Source: Filimonas sp.
GTDB taxonomy: Bacteria; Bacteroidota; Bacteroidia; Chitinophagales; Chitinophagaceae
Direction: 5' to 3'
Length of the DNA: 64,000 nt
Assembly: GCA_017306865.1 (NCBI GenBank)
Contig: JAFKHH010000011.1
Coordinates: 1,054,001 to 1,118,000, forward strand
Every line of letters begins with the position of its first letter. The first letter of the stretch is position 1. This document shows, piece by piece, positions 18,603 through 26,995 of this stretch. The translations under genes and the position numbers were made by a program. The notes below the pieces were generated by a model that searched no databases, was not told the origin of the DNA, and worked only from the letters and a program-made list of their open reading frames with translations.

Positions 18603-18875
18603 CTAGCGCTTATTGACACTGTTCAGTAGGATGCCTGCATTTCTCAATACCGGGCGGAGCTTGTCTGCTGACTGGCTCAGTTCATCCATTTGCTGTTTTA
18701 TATCGCCTATCTGTTGAAATAGGGTGTCTGTAGCCGGGAAATACTTTTGAAGAATAACAGAGGCTTCTTCAAGTAATGGGGTGGACTGTGCGTATAGCTT
18801 AAACGTGTAAGGCGGGTCTAAAAAGTATTGTTTGATTTCTGTAAGCCTGATAATATCGCTGTTCGCTATTTTCAT
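18603..18875 (-). CDS. Small helical protein, unknown
   Basis: The 90-residue product is predicted almost wholly helical, with a heptad-like stretch around QQIGDIKQQMDELSQSADKL, and no signal or membrane segment. No family is recognised. The gene is supported by a perfect Bacteroidota promoter whose -7 box ends 4 bp before the ATG, implying a leaderless mRNA. It lies upstream of, and in the same direction as, the PAS/LuxR-type gene. Confidence 0.65.
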   Translation of the reverse strand: MKIANSDIIRLTEIKQYFLDPPYTFKLYAQSTPLLEEASVILQKYFPATDTLFQQIGDIKQQMDELSQSADKLRPVLRNAGILLNSVNKR

Positions 18876-18879
18876 GTTG

Positions 18880-18911
18880 CAAAAATATCACATTTAGCGC
18901 CGCTTTGCAAA
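18880..18911 (-). promoter_or_regulatory. Bacteroidota-type promoter, leaderless start
   Basis: TTTG (18908-18911, minus orientation) is separated by exactly 20 bp from TATTTTTG (18880-18887), and the ATG follows 4 bp later. This is the best promoter match in the window and fixes the start of the 90-residue gene. Confidence 0.75.
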
Positions 18912-18927
18912 TACCTCAAGCTCTGCG

Positions 18928-18960
18928 AAACCTATAAGGTTTCTAAAACCTTATAGGTTT
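18928..18960. terminator. Palindromic hairpin (family F-like)
   Basis: AAACCTATAAGGTTT (18928-18942), CTA loop, AAACCTTATAGGTTT (18946-18960) form a perfect 15-bp stem. It lies between two minus-strand genes and may end the upstream one. It resembles the hairpins at 36416 and 39092 in design but not in sequence. Confidence 0.6.
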
Positions 18961-19010
18961 TTCGGTTCTAAACACCGTTTTAATTGGGCTGCACCTTGAG
19001 ATGAAAGCCA

Positions 19011-19069
19011 GATATTCCATATCTGAAAGTATTTTGGTCATTCATCTGCTATGTGAGATATGGAATATC
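19011..19069. repeat. Family H inverted repeat, copy 1
   Basis: GATATTCCATATCT (19011-19024) and its exact complement (19056-19069) flank 31 bp. Each arm is nearly palindromic itself. A second copy is at 58732-58792. It ends just before the stop codon of the 202-residue membrane protein. Confidence 0.75.
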
Positions 19070-19073
19070 TTTC

Positions 19074-19682
19074 CTAATTAAGCGGCACTTTGAAGTGAAA
19101 GCTTTGTTTCTCTATGTAGCGCTGGTTGATCAGTATAATAATACCGATCAGGACAATACACAGCATCATCATTTCAAAGTAGGACTGTAATTGCCCGCTT
19201 GCGGTAATCTCTTTAGCTTCCTGTTGTAGCTGGTTGCCTACTTTTATCTGTAAATGGTTTAGCTCCTCCAACTTTTGAATAGCCTGTTCAAAAAAGCCCG
19301 TGGCAGATGTTACAGCGGTCTTATTGTATAAATGCAGGTATTCCTTAAATGCCAGCCATTCTGCCTTTTCCGCAGCCGTAAGAAACGTTGTTTCATATTG
19401 TGAGATCAGTGTGTGCATGCTCGTATCAAAATGCTGCTGATCTGCCGGTGTAAACCGGTTAGACAACTGCAGGGTCTCTTTTTTATATAAGAAACCTTGC
19501 ATATCAAACAGGTGCCCAAGCGGAATAAGCCTGTCAGTATAAAGCGAATGCATACTTTTATCCAGGTTCAGGTAATTCTTCTTTTCCAGGAATTGTTTGC
19601 TCAGGATGAGCAGGAGAATGATCCCCAGCAGGGACATAGCAGTGATCCTGTTCTTTTTCGATATGGAAGCAAAGTATTGCAT
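19074..19682 (-). CDS. Membrane protein with four-helix-bundle sensor-like domain
   Basis: The 202-residue protein has a membrane segment near residues 15-32 (AMSLLGIILLLILSK), a helical extracytoplasmic region of about 135 residues, and a second membrane segment near 168-188. This is the layout of the ligand-binding half of methyl-accepting chemotaxis proteins (4HB_MCP type), but the protein ends about 15 residues after the second segment, with no HAMP or signalling domain. It may modulate a partner in the membrane; no partner is evident next to it. Family assignment rests on topology and pattern, so it is moderate. Confidence 0.6.
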   Translation of the reverse strand: MQYFASISKKNRITAMSLLGIILLLILSKQFLEKKNYLNLDKSMHSLYTDRLIPLGHLFDMQGFLYKKETLQLSNRFTPADQQHFDTSMHTLISQYETTFLTAAEKAEWLAFKEYLHLYNKTAVTSATGFFEQAIQKLEELNHLQIKVGNQLQQEAKEITASGQLQSYFEMMMLCIVLIGIIILINQRYIEKQSFHFKVPLN

Positions 19683-19930
19683 AGCAAAGCATTAAGCAGG
19701 GAAATTAGGCAATTTTTCTCTTCTTAGCTCCTTAAACAGGAATACACAAAGGCATCGCAGAGAATTAACCTTTCATTGCCGTTCGTCCAACGAATAGATG
19801 CATCAGAGTGAGCCATTTTCAAAAGATATATTTTCCTGGTTATGGATACACTTAAAAAGTGGCCTACGCTAACCCGACAAAGTTCTGCACATTGCGGACC
19901 CAATCGCATTGCTTTTAGTAATTTGCCGCC

Positions 19931-20761
19931 ATGTCACTTTACATAACATCATTGAATTCGGGGAGTAATGGGAACTGTTATTATATTGGCAACGAAACAG
20001 AAGCCGTGTTGATAGATGCAGGTATATCCTGCCGTGAAACAGAAAAAAGAATGAAGCGGTCAGGCCTTTCTATAGATAAGATAAAAGCCATCTTTATTTC
20101 GCATGAGCATGGCGACCATATAACCGGCGTGCCGGGCCTTTCTAAAAAATACCAGATACCCGTTTACATTACAGACAATACCTTTCAGGCGAGCAATATC
20201 CCGCTGGAAGACAATCTGCGTCTTACCTTCAACATAAAGGACAGCATTACCATTGGCGGCTTAACCGTAACGGCGTTTGCCAAAGCACATGATGCAGCAG
20301 AGCCGCATAGTTTTAGTGTGTCCAGCCAGGACGTTACCATCGGCATATTTACAGACATCGGTGCCGTGTGCGACGGGTTGACTGCGCATTTTCAGAAATG
20401 CCATGCTGCATTTTTAGAAGCAAATTATGATGATACGATGCTGATGAAAGGTAATTATCCGTATCACCTGAAAAAACGTATTAGTGGAGGTAAAGGGCAT
20501 TTGTCTAATGCACAGGCTTTGCAATTATTTATTGCGCACCGGCCTTCCTTTATGCAATTACTGATCCTGTCGCACTTGTCCAAGAACAACAATTCACCTG
20601 CTCTTGTGCAGGAGTTATTCAATGCCCATGCGGGCAATACGGAGATTGTAGTAGCATCGAGATATGAAGAGTCCAAAGTGTTCTTTGTTACCAACAAGCC
20701 TGTTGTAAAGCGCCAATCTGCGCAAGTGGTTTTAAGTGGCCAACAAATCTCTCTTTTCTGA
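19931..20761 (+). CDS. MBL-fold metallo-hydrolase, YycJ/WalJ-like
   Basis: The 276-residue cytoplasmic protein opens with SLNSGSNGNCYYI, typical of the YycJ/WalJ group, and has the metal-binding motif HEHGDH (His58, His60, Asp62, His63). Further ligands are AKAHDA and FTDIGAV, and LSHLSKNNNS near the C-terminus. Members are nuclease-like metallo-beta-lactamase-fold enzymes linked in Firmicutes to DNA repair or cell-wall signalling; in Bacteroidota the role is not well defined. The C-terminal extension (about 235-276) is short and has no added domain. Confidence 0.88.
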   Translation: MSLYITSLNSGSNGNCYYIGNETEAVLIDAGISCRETEKRMKRSGLSIDKIKAIFISHEHGDHITGVPGLSKKYQIPVYITDNTFQASNIPLEDNLRLTFNIKDSITIGGLTVTAFAKAHDAAEPHSFSVSSQDVTIGIFTDIGAVCDGLTAHFQKCHAAFLEANYDDTMLMKGNYPYHLKKRISGGKGHLSNAQALQLFIAHRPSFMQLLILSHLSKNNNSPALVQELFNAHAGNTEIVVASRYEESKVFFVTNKPVVKRQSAQVVLSGQQISLF

Positions 20762-20828
20762 TTTCCGGAAAGACAACTGTAGCTTTTTTCATAGGTAGTT
20801 ATTAAATTAGGTACTCATATATACTATT

Positions 20829-21320
20829 ATGGAAGGAAAATATATTGTGCCTGCAGCTACGCGTATAGGGCACGTACATCTGAAAGTATCCAATATAGAT
20901 CGCGCGCTTGCATTTTACCGCGACCTGCTCGGCTTCCAGGTAATGGCCCGTTATGGCAACCAGGCTGTGTTCCTCTCTGCCGGAGGCTACCACCATCACA
21001 TAGGGTTAAACACCTGGTATAGTAAAGATGCGCCACCGGCGCCGCAGAAGGGTGTGGGGCTGTTTCATACAGCTATTATATATCCAACCAAAAAAGACCT
21101 CGCCGTTATTTATAAACGGTTACTGGATGCAGGATATGAACTTACCGGAGCCAGCGATCATGGTGTATCTGAGGCTATTTATTTGGATGACCCCGATGGT
21201 AACGGGGTAGAGCTGTATTATGACAGGCCGCAAAGCCAATGGCCGCTATTTTCCGATGGGTCGTTAAATATGTACACACTTCCTATGGATATGGATGCTT
21301 TGCTAAAAGAACTGGAATAA
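20829..21320 (+). CDS. VOC family protein (glyoxalase/extradiol dioxygenase type)
   Basis: The 163-residue protein has two paired beta-alpha-beta-beta-beta units. Probable metal ligands are His15 (IGHVHLKV), His80 (GLFHTAI) and Glu128 (NGVELYYD), the usual two-His-one-Glu triad. DDPDGNGVELYYDRP is typical of catechol-2,3-dioxygenase-like VOC proteins, but the single-module length fits many small VOC proteins with other substrates. It is followed by a strong shared terminator. The substrate is not predictable. Confidence 0.88.
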   Translation: MEGKYIVPAATRIGHVHLKVSNIDRALAFYRDLLGFQVMARYGNQAVFLSAGGYHHHIGLNTWYSKDAPPAPQKGVGLFHTAIIYPTKKDLAVIYKRLLDAGYELTGASDHGVSEAIYLDDPDGNGVELYYDRPQSQWPLFSDGSLNMYTLPMDMDALLKELE

Positions 21321-21349
21321 TACTTCATTTGATCAAAGAAAGATAAAAT

Positions 21350-21380
21350 AAGAAAGGATAGCTATCAGCTATCCTTTCTT
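21350..21380. terminator. Bidirectional terminator
   Basis: AAGAAAGGATAGCT (21350-21363), ATC loop, and its exact complement (21367-21380) form a 14-bp perfect stem with A-run and T-run flanks. It serves the convergent VOC and AhpD-like genes. Confidence 0.88.
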
Positions 21381-21387
21381 GATATAA

Positions 21388-21924
21388 CTAGTTTAATGGT
21401 TTTGCCAAAGGCCAGTCAACCGGAATCTCAGTAGCTGCATATAAATAATTGGTGATTGTTTTATCGCCGATCAGGATGATTGCTTCTACCAGGGATGCAT
21501 TGGTGTAGCCGGCAGCATAGAAATTTGCAAGAGATTCTTCATCCGCATGTCCTTTATGCAATGTCAGGCTTTTCACCAGTTTGGCAAGTGCATCCAGCTT
21601 GCTGTCAAAGCTGATCTCAGCTTTGCGTATCTCAATAGTTTGTTCTTCTGTGAAGCCGTTTAGTTTAGCGATTGCTGTATGTGCGCTCAGGCAATACAGA
21701 CAATCATTTACTTCGCTTACCACAAGGTTAATCACTTCTTTCTCTTTTGCCTTAAAGGTGCTTTTGCTATTCTGTAGCGCGAGATAAGTACTTAGCGCAT
21801 ATTCTGATTGTGCAAATGCTGCATACAGGTTAGGAATAAATCCTACATTTTTTTGCAGTGTATCAAATATAGTCTGGTTATTAGCGGAAACTGTCTCTCT
21901 CTGTGGAACGTTGAAATTTTTCAT
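21388..21924 (-). CDS. AhpD-like / carboxymuconolactone decarboxylase family protein
   Basis: The 178-residue protein has the AhpD-type active-site pattern Glu71-x3-Cys75-x2-Cys78-x3-His82 (EVNDCLYCLSAH), where the CxxC pair is redox-active and His/Glu relay protons. Such proteins reduce alkyl hydroperoxides or related compounds using thiols. It lies 100 bp downstream of, and in the same direction as, an AraC-type regulator gene. Together with the peroxiredoxin and thioredoxin genes 3 kb away, this suggests a peroxide or thiol-stress theme. Confidence 0.9.
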   Translation of the reverse strand: MKNFNVPQRETVSANNQTIFDTLQKNVGFIPNLYAAFAQSEYALSTYLALQNSKSTFKAKEKEVINLVVSEVNDCLYCLSAHTAIAKLNGFTEEQTIEIRKAEISFDSKLDALAKLVKSLTLHKGHADEESLANFYAAGYTNASLVEAIILIGDKTITNYLYAATEIPVDWPLAKPLN

Positions 21925-22021
21925 TGTGTTTTTGCTTTTGTTTTACAACACAAATGTCTAACCGTTTGCCACCTTAAAGAATAGAGAGATTTCCCGAAGA
22001 CTTGTGATTATTTCCCTGTTG

Positions 22022-22873
22022 CTAATTTTTATGCTGTTTCCGGAAGTCAGAAGGTGAGGCGCTTGTTGCTTTTTTAAAAGTATTACTGAAATAAGCTGCA
22101 TCTTCAAAACCTAATTCGTAGGCTATTTCTTTAGCTGACTTATCCGTATAGATCAGGAGCCGTTTTGCCTCTAGTAGTATCCGGTCCTGGATAATAGTAA
22201 GCGGCGACTTATTGTTATATAGTGCAAAGAGATTCGTCAATGTCTTTGGAGACCGGTTGAGTTGCTCCGCATAAAAACTGACGCGGTGTGCTGTTTTATA
22301 ATTGTTCTCCACCAGCATGTTAAACGCTCTTATTACATCCAGCTTAGTGTCTGTACTCACTTGTGCAGGCAGGAATTGTTCTTTAGCGAGACGTGTTACC
22401 AGTATGATCAGGCGTTTTAGCAACATGCGCAGCATATCTTCCTGTATATTATCTACAGTATCATATTCCTCCTTGAAAATTTCAAACAGCAAGTCCAGCT
22501 TGTGCGTATCCCTGTCGCCTAATTGCGTAAACATTGTTTGTTGTGCACCATAGAATAAAAAACCTGCACAGCTTACCTCTTTATCATGATCTACGATGCA
22601 GTAGAACTCCCGGTTAAACTGCCACGCAACTATTGCATCTGAGTCAGCCGCGAAGTGAAAACTCTGGTTAACCATAAGAGAAAGGATCGTATTACCCGGG
22701 AATGTGTGTTGTATGCCATCTATCAGTACGTCTGTTGCTGCGCCCCTGTTCCTTGCAATTGTCAGGAATTTATCTTTCCTGTCTTTGCCATAAAAAGTTC
22801 TGTCCAGCGCCTCCTCTTCTGCGGTCAGCCTGCATTCTCCTTTTGTTGTTTTATTTCGATAGATCAGTTTCAT
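22022..22873 (-). CDS. AraC family regulator, paralogue 1
   Basis: From the ATG at 22873 the product has 283 residues. The N-terminal cupin-like domain contains FYCIVDHDKEVSC (Cys92 and Cys102), and the C-terminal AraC domain has KEIAYELGFEDAAYFSNTFKK. It is a clear paralogue of the regulator at 25797-26639, which keeps both cysteines at the same spacing. The reading from 22924 adds 17 residues with no similarity to the paralogue, so I reject it. It is divergent from the spondin lipoprotein gene and just upstream of the AhpD-like gene, both plausible targets. Confidence 0.9.
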   Translation of the reverse strand: MKLIYRNKTTKGECRLTAEEEALDRTFYGKDRKDKFLTIARNRGAATDVLIDGIQHTFPGNTILSLMVNQSFHFAADSDAIVAWQFNREFYCIVDHDKEVSCAGFLFYGAQQTMFTQLGDRDTHKLDLLFEIFKEEYDTVDNIQEDMLRMLLKRLIILVTRLAKEQFLPAQVSTDTKLDVIRAFNMLVENNYKTAHRVSFYAEQLNRSPKTLTNLFALYNNKSPLTIIQDRILLEAKRLLIYTDKSAKEIAYELGFEDAAYFSNTFKKATSASPSDFRKQHKN

Positions 22874-23216
22874 TGTTTTGCATAAAGGTGTAAAAATACT
22901 ATTTGGGAAGAATCTAACCACCAATCATCACCCGGCTATTCCATGAAGGAACATAAGGAAAAGCGCTCGTGTACTTTGTGCAACTTTCGTGGGCTTTGAG
23001 GTTAGATTAATGACATTACTTACGATAACCGTGACGTAAGAAACGGCAAAACCTTACAACGATTTCAGAATTTAACATGCAATTTTTCCCGTTTTGTTAA
23101 AAGGGTTTTACGGGCAATATGGTCAATCTTTCGGGCAATAACGGCATCACGTTCGCCCATTCCACCTGCTACTTTCGCTGCGGATATCCAATACGAATTG
23201 ATAAAAAACTTTTACC
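22874..23216. promoter_or_regulatory. Divergent promoter gap
   Basis: A 343-bp gap between the divergent AraC-type gene and the spondin lipoprotein gene. I see no gene and none of the dispersed repeat families. A TACTTTCG near-match to the -7 consensus is at 23170-23177 but lacks a well-placed -33 box. Operators for the AraC protein are likely here. Confidence 0.4.
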
Positions 23217-24515
23217 ATGAACAAAATCAACTACGCTACAATGATAGGTGCGGCACTCTGTGTTGCATTTACTTCCTGCAAAAAAGACGACAAGAATGAC
23301 ACGCCGGTTTCAACGACCATTACCGTGCAAAATGTGTTGGACTCAAGGCCACTGGTAGAGTCAGGTACATTTGCGCATACAGGTGCCTCTCCACTGACGA
23401 TGCCGGGGGAGTCGGCTAGTTTTTCTTTCTATGCAGCTAAAGGGGAAGCAATCAGCTTTGCCACCATGTATGGCTGGTCAAACGATTTATTTTTTGCGCC
23501 TGCCAATCCGGGCATTGCTGTATATGACCAATCGGGTAACCCGATAGAAGGTGATGTATCGGCTCAGATCAAACTATGGGACAATGGAACGCGCATTAAC
23601 CAGGCACCTGGTGCAAGTGTAGCGCATCCGGGCGTTGCAGAGACTGCAGCTAAAAATATTACGGAAGTAAACGGTACAGATGCACAAGGCAATACATACG
23701 CACCTGCGTCCAGCCTGCTAAAAGCAAGCCTGCACTATGAAGGCAACTCTAAGTTTACATTAACTATTCAGAATGCATCAGGCGGTACCGCTAATCCTAC
23801 GCCATTTAGCCCGGGTGCATGGGCAGTATCTTACATAGCAGGCGGTAGCCTGTTGAACCCTACTCCGTTGTATCAGAGTGGTAAACCTACAGCAAACGGG
23901 CTGACAAATATTGCAGAAGCGGGAGACAATGCACCATTGTCCGCTTACCTTAAAACACAGACAGGCATCTTTACACCTTTATCTCCCGTATTGGTTGTGG
24001 TGTATAATGGCATAGATAACCCGATCTATAAAGTGGGTGAGAATGACCGTGGCAAAGGGCTGACAGCGCTTGCGCAGAAAGGTGATGCGTCTGGTCTTGC
24101 CGCATACCTGAAAACAGTTACCGGCGTAAAGAATGTATATGTATTGCCTGCGGCAAATACAACCATACTCTTGCCGATGATCAATGGGCAGGCAGGTAGC
24201 AGCGTTTCACAGGCATTACAAGTGAATGCAGGCGACCGGATTGCAATAGCAACGATGTATGGCTTTTCGAATGACTGGTTCTTTGCATCTGCAGGTAATG
24301 GTGTAGACGCTACACAGAAAGGCGATATATCTGCAAGCATTGCCTTGTATGACGATGGTACTGCTGTAGATCAGTTTCCTGGTGCTGGTGTAACACAGTT
24401 TAACCTCGCCGGAACACCACTCACAGATAATAAAGCAATCTCCGTTGTGCCCAATCCTAACCAGTACACCACATTACCCCCAATTACAGGAATTATAAAA
24501 GTCACATTGCAATAA
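23217..24515 (+). CDS. Lipoprotein with two spondin-like domains
   Basis: The 432-residue protein has a lipoprotein signal (FTSC, lipidated Cys21, then KKDD). It contains two copies of a spondin_N-like domain: the first at about 36-190 with ISFATMYGWSNDLFFAP, the second at about 250-430 with IAIATMYGFSNDWFFAS, each followed by an acidic DNGTxxNQxPG or DDGTAVDQFPGAG motif and a VTLQ or LTIQ terminal strand. The domain is best known from animal extracellular matrix proteins and binds divalent cations; in bacteria its role is unclear. The gene is followed by peroxiredoxin and thioredoxin genes in the same direction. Confidence 0.85.
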   Translation: MNKINYATMIGAALCVAFTSCKKDDKNDTPVSTTITVQNVLDSRPLVESGTFAHTGASPLTMPGESASFSFYAAKGEAISFATMYGWSNDLFFAPANPGIAVYDQSGNPIEGDVSAQIKLWDNGTRINQAPGASVAHPGVAETAAKNITEVNGTDAQGNTYAPASSLLKASLHYEGNSKFTLTIQNASGGTANPTPFSPGAWAVSYIAGGSLLNPTPLYQSGKPTANGLTNIAEAGDNAPLSAYLKTQTGIFTPLSPVLVVVYNGIDNPIYKVGENDRGKGLTALAQKGDASGLAAYLKTVTGVKNVYVLPAANTTILLPMINGQAGSSVSQALQVNAGDRIAIATMYGFSNDWFFASAGNGVDATQKGDISASIALYDDGTAVDQFPGAGVTQFNLAGTPLTDNKAISVVPNPNQYTTLPPITGIIKVTLQ

Positions 24516-24590
24516 ACCCCTACAGCAGGAAAACGGTAATACCACATTATCGTTTCTCCTGCTTTCTTCTCACTACTTAAAAAAATAAAA

Positions 24591-25250
24591 ATGAAAAAAA
24601 CGAAAACATTTACAAGAATACTTTTTTGCTTAATGATGGTTGCAAGTAGCCTGTCTTATGTACATGCGCAAAGCAATATGCCTATGATGAAAGATAGTAC
24701 AATGGTGCCTGCAAAGCCAGAAGACATAAGCCCATTATTGTATGGAGAACACATTCCGACTGCCATGCTGATGGATGCAAAAGGCGTAGCTTTTGATCTG
24801 AATAAAGCTGTTGCAGCAAAACCTACTATCCTTATTTTTTACAGGGGAGGATGGTGCCCGTATTGTTCTAAACAATTATCCGGCCTGCAGGAGCTAGCGC
24901 CAGATCTGGAGAAAGCGGGTTACCAACTGATCGCAATCAGTACAGATAAACCTGAAGGATTAATGCAGACAAGCGGTAAACAAAAATTAGCATACACCTT
25001 GTTGTCTGATGCCGACTTACGTGTTTCTAAAATGTTTGGCATCGCATACAAAGCGCCTAAAGCGTACTGGAGTATGTTGCCTGAGACGACCGGCGGTAAA
25101 GATGCAGACCTCGCATTGCCAGTGCCATCTGTGTTTATATTGGACAAAAAAGGCGCGATTCATTTTGAATACATCAATCCTGATTTCAAACAACGCTTAA
25201 GCCCGCAATTGCTGAAAGCTGCTGCTATGGCTGTATATCCTGAATTATAA
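24591..25250 (+). CDS. Exported peroxiredoxin-like protein (AhpC/TSA type)
   Basis: The 219-residue protein has a signal peptide (about 1-27, ending VHAQS). The thioredoxin fold contains GGWCPYC with Cys89 and Cys92, then LISTDKPEG-like sequence typical of the AhpC/TSA family. The CPYC pair is more like the PRX-like2 or thiol-reductase group than classical two-Cys peroxiredoxin. It probably works in the periplasm, reducing peroxides or disulphides. The thioredoxin gene starts 10 bp after its stop, so the two are almost certainly one transcript. Confidence 0.88.
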   Translation: MKKTKTFTRILFCLMMVASSLSYVHAQSNMPMMKDSTMVPAKPEDISPLLYGEHIPTAMLMDAKGVAFDLNKAVAAKPTILIFYRGGWCPYCSKQLSGLQELAPDLEKAGYQLIAISTDKPEGLMQTSGKQKLAYTLLSDADLRVSKMFGIAYKAPKAYWSMLPETTGGKDADLALPVPSVFILDKKGAIHFEYINPDFKQRLSPQLLKAAAMAVYPEL

Positions 25251-25260
25251 AAAGAATGTT

Positions 25261-25689
25261 ATGTATAGAAAGATTATGCTTGTTGTTTGTATGCTGGTAG
25301 CACAATATTCATTCGCGCAGAAAAAAGCAACGACGGAAAAGATCGTTTTTGCTACACAAAGCTGGGCAGACGTACAAGCAATGGCTGCAAAAGCGCATAA
25401 GTATATTTTTGTAGATGCTTATACATCCTGGTGTGGCCCTTGCAAAATGCTGAAGACCACAACATTTACAGACGCAAAGGTTGCGGCTTACTTCAACGAA
25501 AACTTTATCAATTTTAGTGCAGATATGGAGAAGGGAGAGGGCGTGACGCTGGCAGAAAAATGGAGTATCAATGCATACCCGACCTTGCTCTTTTTTAATC
25601 CTGAAGGGAAAATGGTATTAATGCAAACGGGATATGTAAATGCTATGCAATTGACTGCGTTGGGAAAAGAAGCGATCGCTAAAAAATAG
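25261..25689 (+). CDS. Exported thioredoxin-family protein
   Basis: The 142-residue protein has a signal peptide (about 1-20, YSFAQ) and a thioredoxin fold with the active site SWCGPCK (Cys58, Cys61) and the cis-proline segment NAYPTLLFF. It resembles DUF255/thioredoxin_7-type exported thioredoxins. With the peroxiredoxin gene 10 bp upstream it probably supplies reducing power to that enzyme or to other exported thiol proteins. Confidence 0.9.
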   Translation: MYRKIMLVVCMLVAQYSFAQKKATTEKIVFATQSWADVQAMAAKAHKYIFVDAYTSWCGPCKMLKTTTFTDAKVAAYFNENFINFSADMEKGEGVTLAEKWSINAYPTLLFFNPEGKMVLMQTGYVNAMQLTALGKEAIAKK

Positions 25690-25796
25690 AATAAATAGGC
25701 AAATGAATTTTAACCAGATAGCAACGATTAAAATGTATTGCCACTGGTTATTGAACATGTAACTTTATTAACTATTAAATAAGCCTGTATAGCAAT

Positions 25797-26639
25797 ATGA
25801 TAAAAGAATACGCAGAGAAAACGACAACAGGCAGGTTTGTTATGCACTTGTATAACGAACAGTTAAGCGGTAAAGGCCTGCGTCTCATTGGACAATTACC
25901 TGTCAATACCTTTGTGTTCAATAAAGGAGAAGCACAACAGGTAGTAATAGATGAAGTAAGTTATACAATGCCTGCATCTTCCATCTTGCCACTAGTGTCC
26001 AATCAGCATTTTGTTTTTGAGCGTCCCGGTGACCTGGTTGCATGGCAGTTTAACCGTGACTTTTATTGTATAGTAGATCATGATAAGGAAGTGGGCTGTG
26101 TGGGCTTTTTGTTTTATGGCATCCGGCATCCCATGTTCATACAGTTGTCCGGTGACGAATGTGCAGCTTTACTGCATTTGCAGGAATTGTTTTTATCCGA
26201 ATGGAAATATGCAGATAATTTCCAGGGCGAGATGCTGCGCATCCTGTTGAAGCGGTTGATCATCCAGACCACGCGTATTGCAAAGTTGCAATGTGAGCAT
26301 TATTCAAAATTCCCTGAGGATAAAATGGATCTCATCAGGCAATTCTCTCTACTGCTCGAAGCAAATTTTAGAAAGGAGCATGAAGTCCGATTTTACGCGG
26401 CGGCATTGAATAAATCACCGAAAACACTGACTAATATTTTTGCTTTGCTGCAACAGTCTTCGCCATCCAAGTTGATCCAGCAACGTATAGTGCAGGAAGC
26501 CATGCGTTATGCCTATTATACGCAAAAGTCGGCTAAGGAAATAGCGTATGAGTTAGGCTTTGAAAGCCCGGCTCATTTTAGCCGTTTTGTCAAGCAACAT
26601 TCAGGTAAAAATATTTCTGATCTCAGGAAAAAAGACTGA
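25797..26639 (+). CDS. AraC family regulator, paralogue 2
   Basis: The 280-residue protein has the cupin-like sensor part with FYCIVDHDKEVGC (Cys91, Cys101), the shared segment NKSPKTLTNIFAL, and the AraC HTH KEIAYELGFESPAHFSRF. It is the paralogue of the regulator at 22022-22873. It lies 107 bp after the thioredoxin gene in the same direction, so it may be an autoregulator of this island. A hairpin terminator follows. Confidence 0.9.
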   Translation: MIKEYAEKTTTGRFVMHLYNEQLSGKGLRLIGQLPVNTFVFNKGEAQQVVIDEVSYTMPASSILPLVSNQHFVFERPGDLVAWQFNRDFYCIVDHDKEVGCVGFLFYGIRHPMFIQLSGDECAALLHLQELFLSEWKYADNFQGEMLRILLKRLIIQTTRIAKLQCEHYSKFPEDKMDLIRQFSLLLEANFRKEHEVRFYAAALNKSPKTLTNIFALLQQSSPSKLIQQRIVQEAMRYAYYTQKSAKEIAYELGFESPAHFSRFVKQHSGKNISDLRKKD

Positions 26640-26661
26640 ACAATCAATAAGTGTAATTATA

Positions 26662-26703
26662 AAACCTCCATTCAACAGCGTGTTTGTTGGATGGAGGTTT
26701 TTT
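26662..26703 (+). terminator. Rho-independent terminator
   Basis: AAACCTCCATTCAACA (26662-26677) pairs with TGTTGGATGGAGGTTT (26685-26700), one G-T pair, followed by TTT. It ends the AraC paralogue 2 transcript. Confidence 0.85.
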
Positions 26704-26722
26704 ATTCTTGCAAAAGAGACGA

Positions 26723-26936
26723 TCGGCCTCAGAAAAGCTGCGTTAAGAAAATTGACATGAACGCCGGAAAAATCCATTGCTGTTTGAGCCATGCGCAACT
26801 TGCTTATTCATGTTGTAAGCGGCGAGTTCAATGGATTTCGGCGGGCGTGACAATTTTTAGCCTGCTTTTCTGCAGCCTTGATTTTTTTGGTTACTTTTTG
26901 TATCAAGACAAAAAGTAACACCGTCGGTAGACAAAT
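26723..26936 (+). repeat. Family G 214-bp element, copy 1
   Basis: This 214-bp segment recurs in inverse orientation at 42428-42641 with the same length and, by eye, about 13 mismatches and no gap. The left end is TCGGCCTCAGAAAAGCTGCG, the right end CGTCGGTAGACAAAT. The two ends are highly conserved and the changes cluster in the middle. The right part could encode FGYFLYQDKK-like sequence, but there is no good start. Confidence 0.85.
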
Positions 26937-26995
26937 GAAAGCTTACATTGAATAGGCTATTGGTACAATGTAATTTTTTATTTATTCGCCATATA

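Noticed and set aside
26723-26936. 214-bp element as an insertion sequence with a transposase
   Set aside because: It is too short for a transposase and no frame has a family pattern; it is kept as a non-autonomous repeat.
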